The notes under the pieces: model-generated
What the model was told of the DNA's origin: nothing
The model's input: the letters and a program-made list of their open reading frames with translations, nothing else
Database searches by the model: none
Assembly (NCBI RefSeq): GCF_001429765.1
Contig: NZ_LMJB01000010.1
Span: forward strand, 250,588 to 314,587
Reading direction: 5' to 3'
DNA length: 64,000 nucleotides
DNA from: Flavobacterium sp. Root901
Lineage (GTDB): Bacteria; Bacteroidota; Bacteroidia; Flavobacteriales; Flavobacteriaceae
Position numbers and translations under genes: made by a program
Shown here: piece by piece, positions 8,200-15,638 of the stretch
Position numbering within the stretch: the stretch's first letter is position 1
How the letters are laid out: each line of letters begins with the position of its first letter

Positions 8200-8751
8200 T
8201 TATTTTAAATTTTCTCTACGTTTCTTGATTATTCTCTGAAATGCTGACGGAGTAATTCCTGTTGTGTTTTTAAACTGCGTACTCAAATGCGCAACACTCG
8301 AGTAATTTAGTAAAAAAGCAATTTCTGTCAAACTCATTTCGTTAATAATGATCAATTGTTTTGCTCTTTCAATTTTTTGTAAAATAATGAAGTTTTCGAT
8401 AGACGAATAAGTTACTTCAGAAAAAACATTGGATAAATAACCATAACTATGGTTAAGCTTTTCTGCCAAAAATACGGAACTTTTATAATTATTACTGTCT
8501 TCCATAAAGACAAGTTCAATTATCGCATCCTTGATTTTTTGAACTAAAACACTTTTTTGATTTTCAACTACTTCAAAACCATGCGGACTTAGATTGTTTT
8601 TTAAAGATTCGAGTGCATCAGCATCAAGATTGTCATCAATCTCAATCTCTCCAAATCCTAAACTGGTAAAATTAATATTATTTTGTTCCAGGTTTTGTTT
8701 TAGATAAAGAGAACAGATAGTATTAATGTCGAACTTTATAAATAGCTTCAT
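8200..8751 (-). CDS. AraC-family transcriptional regulator
   Basis: 183 residues. The C-terminal ~100 residues are an AraC-type double helix-turn-helix (SVFLAEKLNHSYGYLSNVF, then 'EMSLTEIAFLLNYSSVAHLS' and TTGITPSAFQRI). The first ~75 residues look like a small alpha/beta domain similar to metal-binding or HMA folds (MKLFIKFDINTICSLYLKQN), but without the CxxC motif. It is the first gene of the AraC-response regulator-kinase operon, so it is a candidate effector of that pathway. Targets are unknown; the adjacent stress genes are the obvious candidates. Confidence 0.88.
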   Translation of the reverse strand: MKLFIKFDINTICSLYLKQNLEQNNINFTSLGFGEIEIDDNLDADALESLKNNLSPHGFEVVENQKSVLVQKIKDAIIELVFMEDSNNYKSSVFLAEKLNHSYGYLSNVFSEVTYSSIENFIILQKIERAKQLIIINEMSLTEIAFLLNYSSVAHLSTQFKNTTGITPSAFQRIIKKRRENLK

Positions 8752-8855
8752 TTTTGAAAAAAATTTGGTTAAAGATAATTAAATTATTTGTGGTTACAGC
8801 GTTTAATCTTTTTAAAAAATAGATAAACACTGATAAAAATGAATGAAACCTCAAA

Positions 8856-8894
8856 AAAATACCGTCTAATACTTTAATTACTAGACGGTATTTC
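8856..8894 (-). terminator. Terminator of the csbD-like gene
   Basis: A stem AAATACCGTCTA / TAGACGGTATTT with a T-run on the minus strand (TTTTTTTGA). It lies about 20 bp past the CsbD stop codon. Confidence 0.85.
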
Positions 8895-8912
8895 CTGATT
8901 GAGTCCTAAAGT

Positions 8913-9098
8913 TTACAAATCTGACAGTATTTGATGAAATTCTTCTTTAGTTTTACCTAATTTTTGCTGTAGTCTTCCGTACATTTCATCTTCTTTACCT
9001 TCAGCAAACATTAAATCATCATCTGTCAGTTCAGCATATTTTTGCTTAAGTTTACCTTTCAACTCATTCCAGTTTCCTTTTATTTCTGTAGTATTCAT
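8913..9098 (-). CDS. CsbD family stress protein
   Basis: 61 residues, entirely charged and helical: 'TEIKGNWNELKGKLKQKYAE' then 'LTDDDLMFAEGKEDEMYGRL'. The GxWxxxKGKxKxxxxxLTDDDL pattern is the CsbD (PF05532) signature of general-stress proteins, and the length is normal. It is a single gene with its own terminator, in the stress block between Dps and the AraC operon. Confidence 0.93.
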   Translation of the reverse strand: MNTTEIKGNWNELKGKLKQKYAELTDDDLMFAEGKEDEMYGRLQQKLGKTKEEFHQILSDL

Positions 9099-9245
9099 AA
9101 TCGTGTTTATTTGTAATTTATAATGTAAAATTGCAATTTCCCGTTCGGTTTTTGTTACACGAATTTTCAGGATCGTTGCATAATTTTCATTAGGATATTT
9201 TAATCTATGTTGAAATTTAACCTAAATAATCAGTATCTAAGTTTT

Positions 9246-9722
9246 TTACGCCTGATAACGGCGCAGGACCCAGGCCATTTTTTCATGTTCCTGAAGCAGT
9301 CCTGTCACAAAATCTGCAGAACCTGCGTCATTGGTTTCATTTTCAAAAACCGGAATATAATCTCTAAACTCCGTTACCAGCTGTTCGTGGTTTTCTAAAA
9401 GTTCTTCCAGCATATGTTTTTGCGAAGCATATTCTTTTGGAGATTCTTTTAAAGTCGAATTTTCGATAAATTCTTTCATTGTACCGATTGTTTTTTCGCC
9501 AAGCTGACTGATTCTTTCAGCAACTTCGTCAATCTGCGCTTCCAGAATTCTATACTGTTCTTCAAACAATTTATGAAGTTCCATAAAACTGTTTCCTGAA
9601 ATATTCCAGTGAAACTTTCTGGTTTTTACATAAAGAGTCATTTCGTTAGACAGGATAGTGGCTAAAATAGTAGAGCTTTTTTTTAAGTTAGCACTTGATA
9701 TTCCGATGTGTGGCGTTGTCAT
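9246..9722 (-). CDS. dps: Dps family DNA-protecting ferritin
   Basis: 158 residues. Dps forms dodecamers that oxidise and store iron with hydrogen peroxide and shield DNA. The ferroxidase ligands appear with canonical spacing: His38 (KFHWNISG), His50 (ELHKLFEEQY), Asp65 and Glu69 (IDEVAERI). The N-terminal tail is short and not strongly basic, so direct DNA binding is uncertain. The gene fits with katA nearby and with the CsbD and YtxH stress genes upstream. Confidence 0.93.
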   Translation of the reverse strand: MTTPHIGISSANLKKSSTILATILSNEMTLYVKTRKFHWNISGNSFMELHKLFEEQYRILEAQIDEVAERISQLGEKTIGTMKEFIENSTLKESPKEYASQKHMLEELLENHEQLVTEFRDYIPVFENETNDAGSADFVTGLLQEHEKMAWVLRRYQA

Positions 9723-9846
9723 AGTTGTCTGATTAGGGTTTGTTCAAAAATAAAAAGAGAGTTCGTTTTTAATTTTACACAATTTTTTAAAGATGTTATA
9801 TGAATCCAATGTGAAGCTCAAATTCGCAAACCAATAATATTATTTG

Positions 9847-9854
9847 TAATTTTG
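9847..9854 (+). promoter_or_regulatory. -7 box of pyrF
   Basis: TAATTTTG matches the Bacteroidetes -7 consensus TANNTTTG, 20 bp before the pyrF ATG. No convincing -33 TTG is visible at the usual distance. Confidence 0.5.
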
Positions 9855-9874
9855 CCGCACTAGTAAAAAACAAT

Positions 9875-10693
9875 ATGACGACACAACAACTACACGAACA
9901 AATTCTTCAAAAAAAATCATTTTTATGCGTTGGGTTAGATCCAGATTTAACTAAAATCCCGCCTCATTTATTAGACACAGAAGATCCTATTTTTGAGTTT
10001 AATAAAGCCATAATCGATGCAACACACCATTTAACGGTAGGCTACAAACCTAATACTGCCTTTTTTGAAGCTTATGGAATAAAAGGTTGGATGTCTCTGC
10101 AAAAAACAATCAATTATATCAACGAAAAACATCCTGAAATTTTCACTATTGCCGATGCAAAACGCGGCGATATTGGCAATACGTCAAGCATGTATGCAAA
10201 AGCTTTTTTCGAAGATTTGAATTTTGACAGCGTAACCGTTGCACCTTATATGGGTAAAGATTCGGTTGAGCCATTTTTAGCTTTTGAAAACAAACATACG
10301 ATAATGCTGGCCTTAACATCTAATGAAGGCGCTTTTGATTTTCAGACTTTAAATACAAACGGAAAAGAATTATACAAACAGGTTTTAGAAACTTCTAAGA
10401 CATGGAAAAACAGTCATAATTTAATGTATGTAGTTGGTGCTACAAAAGCTGAATATTTTACCGATATCAGAAAAATAGTTCCGGACAGCTTTTTATTAGT
10501 TCCCGGAATTGGTGCTCAGGGCGGAAGTTTATCTGAAGTTTGCAAGTACGGAATGAATGATAAAATTGGCTTATTGGTAAATTCTGCAAGAGCAATTATT
10601 TATGCATCAAAAGGAACTGATTTTGCAGAAAAAGCAAGAGAAGAAGCTTTGAAAGTACAGCAGGAAATGGCTTCTATTATAGCTAATAAATAA
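9875..10693 (+). CDS. pyrF: Orotidine 5'-phosphate decarboxylase (type 2)
   Basis: 272 residues. Converts OMP to UMP, the last step of de novo pyrimidine synthesis. The signature 'ADAKRGDIGNTSSMYA' contains the catalytic Asp-Lys-Asp cluster, and 'FLCVGLDPD' and 'VVGAT...LLVPGIGAQGG' form the phosphate-binding end. The length and the 'KPNTAFFEAYG' motif mark the longer type 2 subfamily found in Bacteroidetes and mycobacteria. A degenerate inverted repeat fills the space from its stop to the next start. Confidence 0.96.
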   Translation: MTTQQLHEQILQKKSFLCVGLDPDLTKIPPHLLDTEDPIFEFNKAIIDATHHLTVGYKPNTAFFEAYGIKGWMSLQKTINYINEKHPEIFTIADAKRGDIGNTSSMYAKAFFEDLNFDSVTVAPYMGKDSVEPFLAFENKHTIMLALTSNEGAFDFQTLNTNGKELYKQVLETSKTWKNSHNLMYVVGATKAEYFTDIRKIVPDSFLLVPGIGAQGGSLSEVCKYGMNDKIGLLVNSARAIIYASKGTDFAEKAREEALKVQQEMASIIANK

Positions 10694-10791
10694 AGTTTTG
10701 AGTGGCAGTTTTCAGTCTCAGTACTAATTACTAAAAATTGTGACTGCTACTCAAAACTGAAAAACTGCCACTGAAAACCGAAAACTGAAAA
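10694..10791. repeat. Inverted (A)CTGNNN array filling the whole intergenic space
   Basis: The left arm AGTTTTGAGTGGCAGTTTTC starts right after the pyrF stop. The right arm contains ACTCAAAACTGAAAAACTGC and runs up to the next ATG. AGTTTTGAGT and ACTCAAAACT are exact complements, so the transcript could form a long hairpin. The units are short, about 7-8 bp, and contain a conserved CAG/CTG. Confidence 0.8.
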
Positions 10792-11592
10792 ATGAAACAA
10801 CTAACAGATCAAATAGGGAAAGTTCATTTGTTTGAGACAGCTCCAAAACGAATTATTTCGCTGGTTCCTTCTCAAACCGAATTGCTTTATGATTTAGGTT
10901 TAGAAGAAAAGATCATCGGAATAACAAAGTTTTGTGTACATCCGTATCATTTTAAATCAACGAAAAAAATTGTTGGGGGAACAAAGAAAATTCACTTAGA
11001 AAAAATAAAGCTCCTTCAGCCGGATATTATCATTTGCAATAAAGAAGAAAACACAGAAGAAATTGTCAATCAATTACAGGAAATCTGCCCTGTTTGGGTC
11101 ACGAACATTGTATCTGTTGAAGATAATTTTCAAATGATCACAGACTTTGGGCAATTATTTAACTGCAGGACCGAAGCGCAAAAGTGGAATGATAAAATAA
11201 ATTTTGCCCTGAGCGATTTCAAAAAATATATTCAGGATATTGAAGTTAGGAAAGCAGCCTATTTTATTTGGAAAAACCCTTATATGGCTGTTGGAAAAGA
11301 CACTTATATAAATGAATTACTAAAGCTCAATCATTTTAAAAATATATACGAAGACAAAGGCCGTTATCCTGAAATCGAATTAAAAAAAATGCGTTTGGAA
11401 GGCGATCCTGATGTTGTTTTTCTTTCTTCAGAACCTTATCCTTTTAAAGAAGAAGATGCTTTTGAAATTGGAAGATTTACACATCACGCCAAAACTGTTT
11501 TTGTAGACGGTGAAATGTTCTCCTGGCATGGCAGCCGTTTGTTAAAAGCTTTTACTTATTTTAAAGTACTGCACGAACGCTTAAAAGTTTAA
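10792..11592 (+). CDS. Helical-backbone metal/corrinoid-binding fold protein (BtuF-like) without a signal peptide
   Basis: 266 residues. It resembles periplasmic binding proteins of class III (Peripla_BP_2, BtuF-like): 'PKRIISLVPSQTELLYDLGL', 'IIGITKFCVHP', 'KIKLLQPDIIICNKEEN' and a C-terminal 'VDGEMFSWHGSRLLKAFTY'. It begins MKQLTDQIGKVHLF, with no signal peptide or lipobox, unlike exported relatives. It could be a cytoplasmic relative or an export-independent form. No permease or ATPase gene is adjacent. The substrate is unknown. Confidence 0.78.
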   Translation: MKQLTDQIGKVHLFETAPKRIISLVPSQTELLYDLGLEEKIIGITKFCVHPYHFKSTKKIVGGTKKIHLEKIKLLQPDIIICNKEENTEEIVNQLQEICPVWVTNIVSVEDNFQMITDFGQLFNCRTEAQKWNDKINFALSDFKKYIQDIEVRKAAYFIWKNPYMAVGKDTYINELLKLNHFKNIYEDKGRYPEIELKKMRLEGDPDVVFLSSEPYPFKEEDAFEIGRFTHHAKTVFVDGEMFSWHGSRLLKAFTYFKVLHERLKV

Positions 11593-11604
11593 AAATTAAT
11601 TTTA

Positions 11605-11634
11605 AAATCCCAATTCCCGAATTGGGATTTTTTA
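11605..11634 (+). terminator. Terminator of the BtuF-like gene
   Basis: A perfect 11-bp stem AAATCCCAATT / AATTGGGATTT with a 4-nt loop and a T-run. Confidence 0.9.
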
Positions 11635-11678
11635 TTAGAATTTAAGTTTAAATCATTTAGAATTTAATCAAAAAAAAT

Positions 11679-11701
11679 GCCGGCATCTCGAAGACGCCGG
11701 C
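11679..11701 (-). terminator. Terminator of micro-ORF copy A
   Basis: GCCGGC arms around a GTCTTCGAGAT core form a 10-bp stem on the minus strand, followed by eight T residues (complement of 11670-11677). Confidence 0.85.
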
Positions 11702-11706
11702 ACTAT

Positions 11707-11766
11707 TTAACTAACCAAAACCAAAATAATAAATAACCAGTTTATTACATTACAAAGATCCGACAT
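11707..11766 (-). CDS. 19-residue hydrophobic micro-protein, copy A
   Basis: ORF ATG 11766 to TAA 11707 encodes MSDLCNVINWLFIILVLVS. Residues 8-18 form one hydrophobic helix after a short polar head with one Cys. The sequence differs from copy B at three bases: two synonymous (Asp, Asn) and one Leu/Ile change. The frame is thus kept, and codons 8-20 are identical. It has its own terminator 6 bp downstream. The layout recalls tandem type I toxin genes such as Ibs, but no antisense promoter is evident; it could also be a small membrane regulator or a transcript whose RNA matters. Family not recognised. Confidence 0.55.
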   Translation of the reverse strand: MSDLCNVINWLFIILVLVS

Positions 11767-11870
11767 ATATTCATCTTATGGTGTTAAGGTCTTGTTATTA
11801 CTTTGTTGGATATAAGTTAATGTCCGGATTTTAGAATTATCTATGTAGTTCTGAGATATAAAAAAAGAAT

Positions 11871-11893
11871 GCCGGCATCTCGAAGACGCCGGC
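11871..11893 (-). terminator. Terminator of micro-ORF copy B
   Basis: Identical hairpin to copy A, followed on the minus strand by ATTCTTTTTTT. Confidence 0.85.
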
Positions 11894-11898
11894 ATCAT

Positions 11899-11958
11899 TT
11901 AACTAACCAAAACCAAAATAATAAATAACCAGTTTATTACGTTACAAATGTCCGACAT
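11899..11958 (-). CDS. 19-residue hydrophobic micro-protein, copy B
   Basis: ORF ATG 11958 to TAA 11899 encodes MSDICNVINWLFIILVLVS, a paralog of copy A with the same start and stop positions in the repeat. Its leader lacks the upstream in-frame ATG seen before copy A (ATGAATATATG), so the MSD start is the shared one. No classical ribosome-binding site is seen, as usual for this phylum. Expression and function are unproven. Confidence 0.55.
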   Translation of the reverse strand: MSDICNVINWLFIILVLVS

Positions 11959-12119
11959 ATATCAATCTTTTGCTGTTAAGGTTTTGTTATTACTTTGTTG
12001 ACCATAAGTTAAGATTTCTAAAATCGCTGTTTTGAGGTTTCTGCAATATAAAATAATTTTTGACTATTAAAAAATAATAACAATCAATTTTGTTTATGAA
12101 TATCCTAACCATAAGTTTG

Positions 12120-12127
12120 TATATTTG
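12120..12127 (+). promoter_or_regulatory. -7 box of katA
   Basis: TATATTTG fits TANNTTTG and lies 23 bp before the katA ATG. The nearest upstream TTG (12090-12092) is 27 bp away, longer than usual, so an activator may be needed; that is inference. Confidence 0.5.
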
Positions 12128-12150
12128 ATAAAACATTAAAAATCAGCAAT

Positions 12151-13644
12151 ATGGAATCAAACAAAAAATTAACAACTGCAACGGGAACTCCCGTTCCTGA
12201 CAATCAAAATATCCAAACGGCCGGACCTCACGGACCCGTTTTATTACAGGATTTTTGGTTTTTAGAAAAAATGGCACATTTTGATCGTGAAGTAATTCCG
12301 GAACGCCGTATGCATGCAAAAGGATCCGGTGCTTACGGTACATTTACTGTAACTCATGATATTACAAAATATACAAGAGCCGACATATTTTCGGAAATTG
12401 GTAAAAAAACAGAAATGTTTGCCCGTTTTTCTACTGTTGCAGGAGAAAGAGGTGCTGCTGATGCCGAAAGAGATATTCGTGGTTTTGCTTTAAAATTTTA
12501 TACTAATGAAGGAAACTGGGATTTAGTTGGAAATAATACGCCGGTTTTCTTTTTTAGAGATCCAATGAAATTTCCGGATTTAAATCATGCCGTAAAACGT
12601 GATCCAAAAACCAATTTAAGAAGTGCTGACAACAATTGGGATTTCTGGACTTTATTACCCGAAGCCTTACATCAGGTTACAATTGTAATGAGCGACAGAG
12701 GAATTCCAAGTTCGTACAGACACATGCACGGATTTGGCAGCCACACTTTTAGTTTTATCAACAGACAAAATGAAAGACATTATGTGAAATTTCATTTTGT
12801 AACGCAGCAGGGAATCGATAATCTTTCAGATGAAGAAGCTGCCAGATTAGTAGGAGGAGACAGAGAAAGCCATCAGCGTGATTTATTTGATGCAATTGAA
12901 GAAGGAAATTTTCCAAAATGGAAAATGTTTGTTCAGATCATGACAGAAGAACAGGCTGAGAATTATCGTTTTCATCCTTTTGATTTGACTAAGGTTTGGT
13001 TAAAAAGTGATTTTCCATTGATTCCGGTTGGAGAATTTGAATTAAATAAAAATCCTGAAAACTATTTTGCAGAGGTAGAGCAGGCAGCTTTTAATCCGGC
13101 ACATGTTGTTCCGGGAATTAGTTTTTCTCCGGATAAAATGCTCCAAGCACGTTTATTCTCTTATGGCGATGCCCACAGATATCGTTTAGGAGTTAATAAT
13201 TTTCAGATTCCGGTAAATTCTGCAAGATGCCCTTATAATACTTTTCATAGAGACGGCGCAATGCGTGTTGACGGAAATAACGGTTCTAAGAAACATTACG
13301 AGCCAAATAGTTTTGGTGAAATGCAGGAGCAGCCAGAATTTAAAGAACCACCATTGAAACTTCATGGAGATGCGTGGGCACACAATTTTAGAGAAGATGA
13401 TAATGATTATTTTACTCAGCCTGGATTATTGTTCCGCTTACTGACTGACGATAAAAAACAATTATTATTTAAGAATACTGCTGCCCAGGTTGGCGGTGCG
13501 CAAAAGTTTATCCAGATTCGCCACATCAGAAATTGTTTTAAAGCAGATCCGGCATACGGAGAAGGAGTGGCAAACGCTTTAGGCTTAACAATGGAAGAAG
13601 TGAATACTTTTGACGATCCAAGATTGTCGATTGTGGTTCGTTAA
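12151..13644 (+). CDS. katA: Monofunctional haem catalase
   Basis: 497 residues, a small-subunit (clade 3 type) catalase that converts hydrogen peroxide to water and oxygen. The catalytic His55 lies in 'PERRMHAKGSGAYG', Asn128 in 'LVGNNTPVFF', and the haem-ligand Tyr in 'RLFSYGDAHRYRLG'. The NADPH-pocket region around 'HMHGFGSHTFSFIN' is intact. It is full length, with no signal peptide, so cytoplasmic. It complements Dps in peroxide defence. A repeat array and terminator separate it from the convergent purU. Confidence 0.97.
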   Translation: MESNKKLTTATGTPVPDNQNIQTAGPHGPVLLQDFWFLEKMAHFDREVIPERRMHAKGSGAYGTFTVTHDITKYTRADIFSEIGKKTEMFARFSTVAGERGAADAERDIRGFALKFYTNEGNWDLVGNNTPVFFFRDPMKFPDLNHAVKRDPKTNLRSADNNWDFWTLLPEALHQVTIVMSDRGIPSSYRHMHGFGSHTFSFINRQNERHYVKFHFVTQQGIDNLSDEEAARLVGGDRESHQRDLFDAIEEGNFPKWKMFVQIMTEEQAENYRFHPFDLTKVWLKSDFPLIPVGEFELNKNPENYFAEVEQAAFNPAHVVPGISFSPDKMLQARLFSYGDAHRYRLGVNNFQIPVNSARCPYNTFHRDGAMRVDGNNGSKKHYEPNSFGEMQEQPEFKEPPLKLHGDAWAHNFREDDNDYFTQPGLLFRLLTDDKKQLLFKNTAAQVGGAQKFIQIRHIRNCFKADPAYGEGVANALGLTMEEVNTFDDPRLSIVVR

Positions 13645-13651
13645 ATTTTTT

Positions 13652-13691
13652 AAGGTTCTTAGGGGCTAAGAGACTAAGGTACTAAGGTTTT
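13652..13691 (+). repeat. RAGNNNCT array after katA
   Basis: Units AAGGTTCT, TAGGGGCT, AAGAGACT, AAGGTACT, AAGGTTTT, starting 8 bp after the katA stop. It forms the left arm of an inverted pair with 13798-13858. Confidence 0.85.
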
Positions 13692-13713
13692 CTTATTACG
13701 TTAATTAAAAAGT

Positions 13714-13750
13714 AAACCCGACAGATTTAAAAAACCTGTCGGGTTTGTTA
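13714..13750 (+). terminator. Terminator between katA and purU
   Basis: An 11-bp stem AAACCCGACAG / CTGTCGGGTTT with flanking A- and T-rich runs. It may serve both converging genes. Confidence 0.85.
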
Positions 13751-13797
13751 TTTTTATACTCAAAGAGTTTTAACTCTTATAATTATTCAAAGTAAAA

Positions 13798-13858
13798 AAC
13801 TTAGAACCTTAGCCTCTTAGAATCTTAGCTTCTTAGAACCTTAGCCTCTTAGACCCTT
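13798..13858 (-). repeat. RAGNNNCT array directly after the purU stop codon
   Basis: The longest array here, seven units (AGAACCTT, AGCCTCTT, AGAATCTT, AGCTTCTT, AGAACCTT, AGCCTCTT, AGACCCTT). Read on the minus strand it starts at the purU TAA and proceeds AAGGGTCT, AAGAGGCT, AAGGTTCT and so on. Confidence 0.88.
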
Positions 13859-14713
13859 TTAAGAAAAAACCACTGTCTTATTACTATATACCATTGTTTT
13901 TCTTTCAGAATGCAGTTTAATAGCCCGTGCCAAAACAATTCGTTCTAAATCTCTTCCTTTCATAATAAAATCTTCAACAGAGTGGATATGCGATACCCTG
14001 GCAATATCCTGCTCAATAATCGGACCTTCGTCTAACTCTTCGGTAACATAATGGCTTGTTGCTCCAATAATTTTTACACCGCGTTTAAACGCTGAATGAT
14101 AAGGTTTTGCTCCCGGAAACGCAGGTAAAAAAGAATGGTGTATATTTATAATTCTGTTTTCGTAAAGCGAAATTAATTTTGGCGTTATAATCTGCATGTA
14201 GCGCGCCAGCACAATAAAGTTTACATCATATCTCTTTAAAAGTTCAATCTGCTTTGCTTCGCCTTCTTCTTTATTGTCTTTTGTAAAAGGTACGCAGTGA
14301 AACGGAATATCAAATCGCTCAGCAATTGACCTTAAATCATTATGATTGCTTATAATAACCGGAATTTCAACATTGAGTTCTCCTGCGCTGTATCTTCCTA
14401 AAATATCAAACAAGCAATGATCGTATTTAGAAACAAATAACGCCATTTTTGGTTTTTGATCCTGATTGTACAAATCCCATGACATATTAAAATCGACTGC
14501 AAGAGTTTTATTAAAATCTTCTTTTAAAGTATCAATCGTAAATTTAGGATTGGTAAATTCACATTCCAACCGCATAAAAAATACATTTTGCTCCACATCA
14601 ACATGCTGATCGATGTAAGTGATATTTCCTTCTACCTTAGCAATAAAAGTAGTTACCGAGGCAATAATGTTTTTTTGATCCTTGCAGTGAATCAGAATGG
14701 TTATTTTTTGCAT
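13859..14713 (-). CDS. purU: Formyltetrahydrofolate deformylase
   Basis: 284 residues. Hydrolyses 10-formyl-THF to formate and THF, balancing one-carbon pools and feeding PurT-type purine synthesis. An N-terminal ACT domain (ITILIHCKDQKNIIASVTTF) is followed by a formyltransferase domain with the catalytic set 'INIHHSFLPAFPGAKPYHSA' (Asn, His) and Asp in 'EELDEGPIIEQD'. It is of normal length, convergent with katA, and its stop codon abuts the repeat array. Confidence 0.95.
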   Translation of the reverse strand: MQKITILIHCKDQKNIIASVTTFIAKVEGNITYIDQHVDVEQNVFFMRLECEFTNPKFTIDTLKEDFNKTLAVDFNMSWDLYNQDQKPKMALFVSKYDHCLFDILGRYSAGELNVEIPVIISNHNDLRSIAERFDIPFHCVPFTKDNKEEGEAKQIELLKRYDVNFIVLARYMQIITPKLISLYENRIINIHHSFLPAFPGAKPYHSAFKRGVKIIGATSHYVTEELDEGPIIEQDIARVSHIHSVEDFIMKGRDLERIVLARAIKLHSERKTMVYSNKTVVFS

Positions 14714-14763
14714 TTTGGGTTTATTTTATTTTGGGTTTAATCGGTTAATTGTTAATTTGTTTA

Positions 14764-14817
14764 ACCGCTAAGTTTGCAAACTTTTAAAGCTTTGAGCCTT
14801 TGTAACTTTGCAGCTAA
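14764..14817 (-). repeat. CAAAGNNN-type degenerate array
   Basis: On the minus strand: GCAAAGTTA, CAAAGGCT, CAAAGCTTT, AAAAGTTTG, CAAACTTAG. This is a second short-unit family (about 8-9 bp) with a conserved CAAAG. It fills the gap between the purU start and the stop of the DUF4197 gene. Confidence 0.7.
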
Positions 14818-14823
14818 TAGAAA

Positions 14824-15534
14824 TTATTTTCCGTCCTGAAGTGCAAAAACACTTTTTAATAAAGGTGTTGTTCTGGCACTGATATTATTACGGATTTCTT
14901 TTTCTTCTACAGCGATCATTTTAAAAACACCTGCCAAAGCCTGATTTGTTGTATAATCAGTCAGATCAGGATTTACTTTTTTAACCAGCGGAATAGTATT
15001 GTATTTATTTATGATTTTTGTCCACACGACATCGGCGCCTACTTTTGCAAAAGAACTTTTAATTACAGGATTAAATTTTCCGTATAAAGCCGTGGTAGTA
15101 CTTCCTTGTAAATAAGATGTCGCTGCAGTATCATTTCCTAACAAAATATTTTTAGCATCTGTAAATGACATATTTTTAACTGCCGAAACGAAAATTGGAG
15201 TTGCTTCTTTTACAGCATCTTCTGCTGCACGGTTCAGCATTTTAATACCTTCATCGGCAAGAGAGCTTAAACCGACTTTTCTTAAAGTTGCATCTACTTT
15301 TTGTAATTCTTCGGGCATTAGGATTTTTACAGCTTCATTTTTGTAAAAACCGTCTGTTGCAGTTAATTTACTCACTTGTACTGTGATTCCTTTGTTTAAG
15401 GCTTCTTTTAATCCTGAAGCAATATCGACACCGCCAACACCCTGAGACATTTGAGGTAATTGACTTAAAGTTTGCTGCATCTCTGCACAGGAGGTAAGAG
15501 AAAATGTAAGGGCTAATATTAAAATCTTTTTCAT
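14824..15534 (-). CDS. DUF4197 family lipoprotein
   Basis: 236 residues from ATG 15534 (MKKILILALTFSLTSCAEMQ). An upstream Met at 15558 would put eight extra residues before the signal and is less likely. The lipobox is SLTSC. The mature helical domain has 'DIASGLKEALNKGITVQVSKL', 'DGFYKNEAVKILMPEELQKV' and 'AEDAVKEATPIF', the DUF4197 (PF13852) pattern. Periplasmic lipoprotein, function unknown. The A-rich leader has no clear promoter motif. Confidence 0.88.
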   Translation of the reverse strand: MKKILILALTFSLTSCAEMQQTLSQLPQMSQGVGGVDIASGLKEALNKGITVQVSKLTATDGFYKNEAVKILMPEELQKVDATLRKVGLSSLADEGIKMLNRAAEDAVKEATPIFVSAVKNMSFTDAKNILLGNDTAATSYLQGSTTTALYGKFNPVIKSSFAKVGADVVWTKIINKYNTIPLVKKVNPDLTDYTTNQALAGVFKMIAVEEKEIRNNISARTTPLLKSVFALQDGK

Positions 15535-15638
15535 TAGTAGGAATTTATTAAGTTTCAAAAATACTACTTATTCAAAAATAAAGCCACAATTTTATTTAAA
15601 GCAAAGTAACATTTTGTTGTAAACTTAACAATAATCAT

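Larger units (their letters stand above)
11670..11820 (-). repeat. Tandem 150-bp unit, copy A (micro-ORF plus terminator)
   Basis: About 90% identical to 11862-12014. On the minus strand each copy carries an AACAAAGTAATAACAA leader, a 19-codon ORF and a perfectly conserved terminator hairpin. The 11593-12150 gap holds these two units, the terminator of the preceding gene and the katA promoter. Confidence 0.9.
11862..12014 (-). repeat. Tandem 150-bp unit, copy B
   Basis: The second copy of the micro-ORF unit, separated from copy A by about 45 bp of unrelated sequence. Differences cluster in the leader (about 8 in 57 bases), while the 3' half of the ORF and the hairpin are identical. Confidence 0.9.

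Noticed and set aside
13798..13858. CRISPR array
   Set aside because: Units are 8 bp with three variable bases and no spacers of 25-40 bp; no cas gene is nearby.
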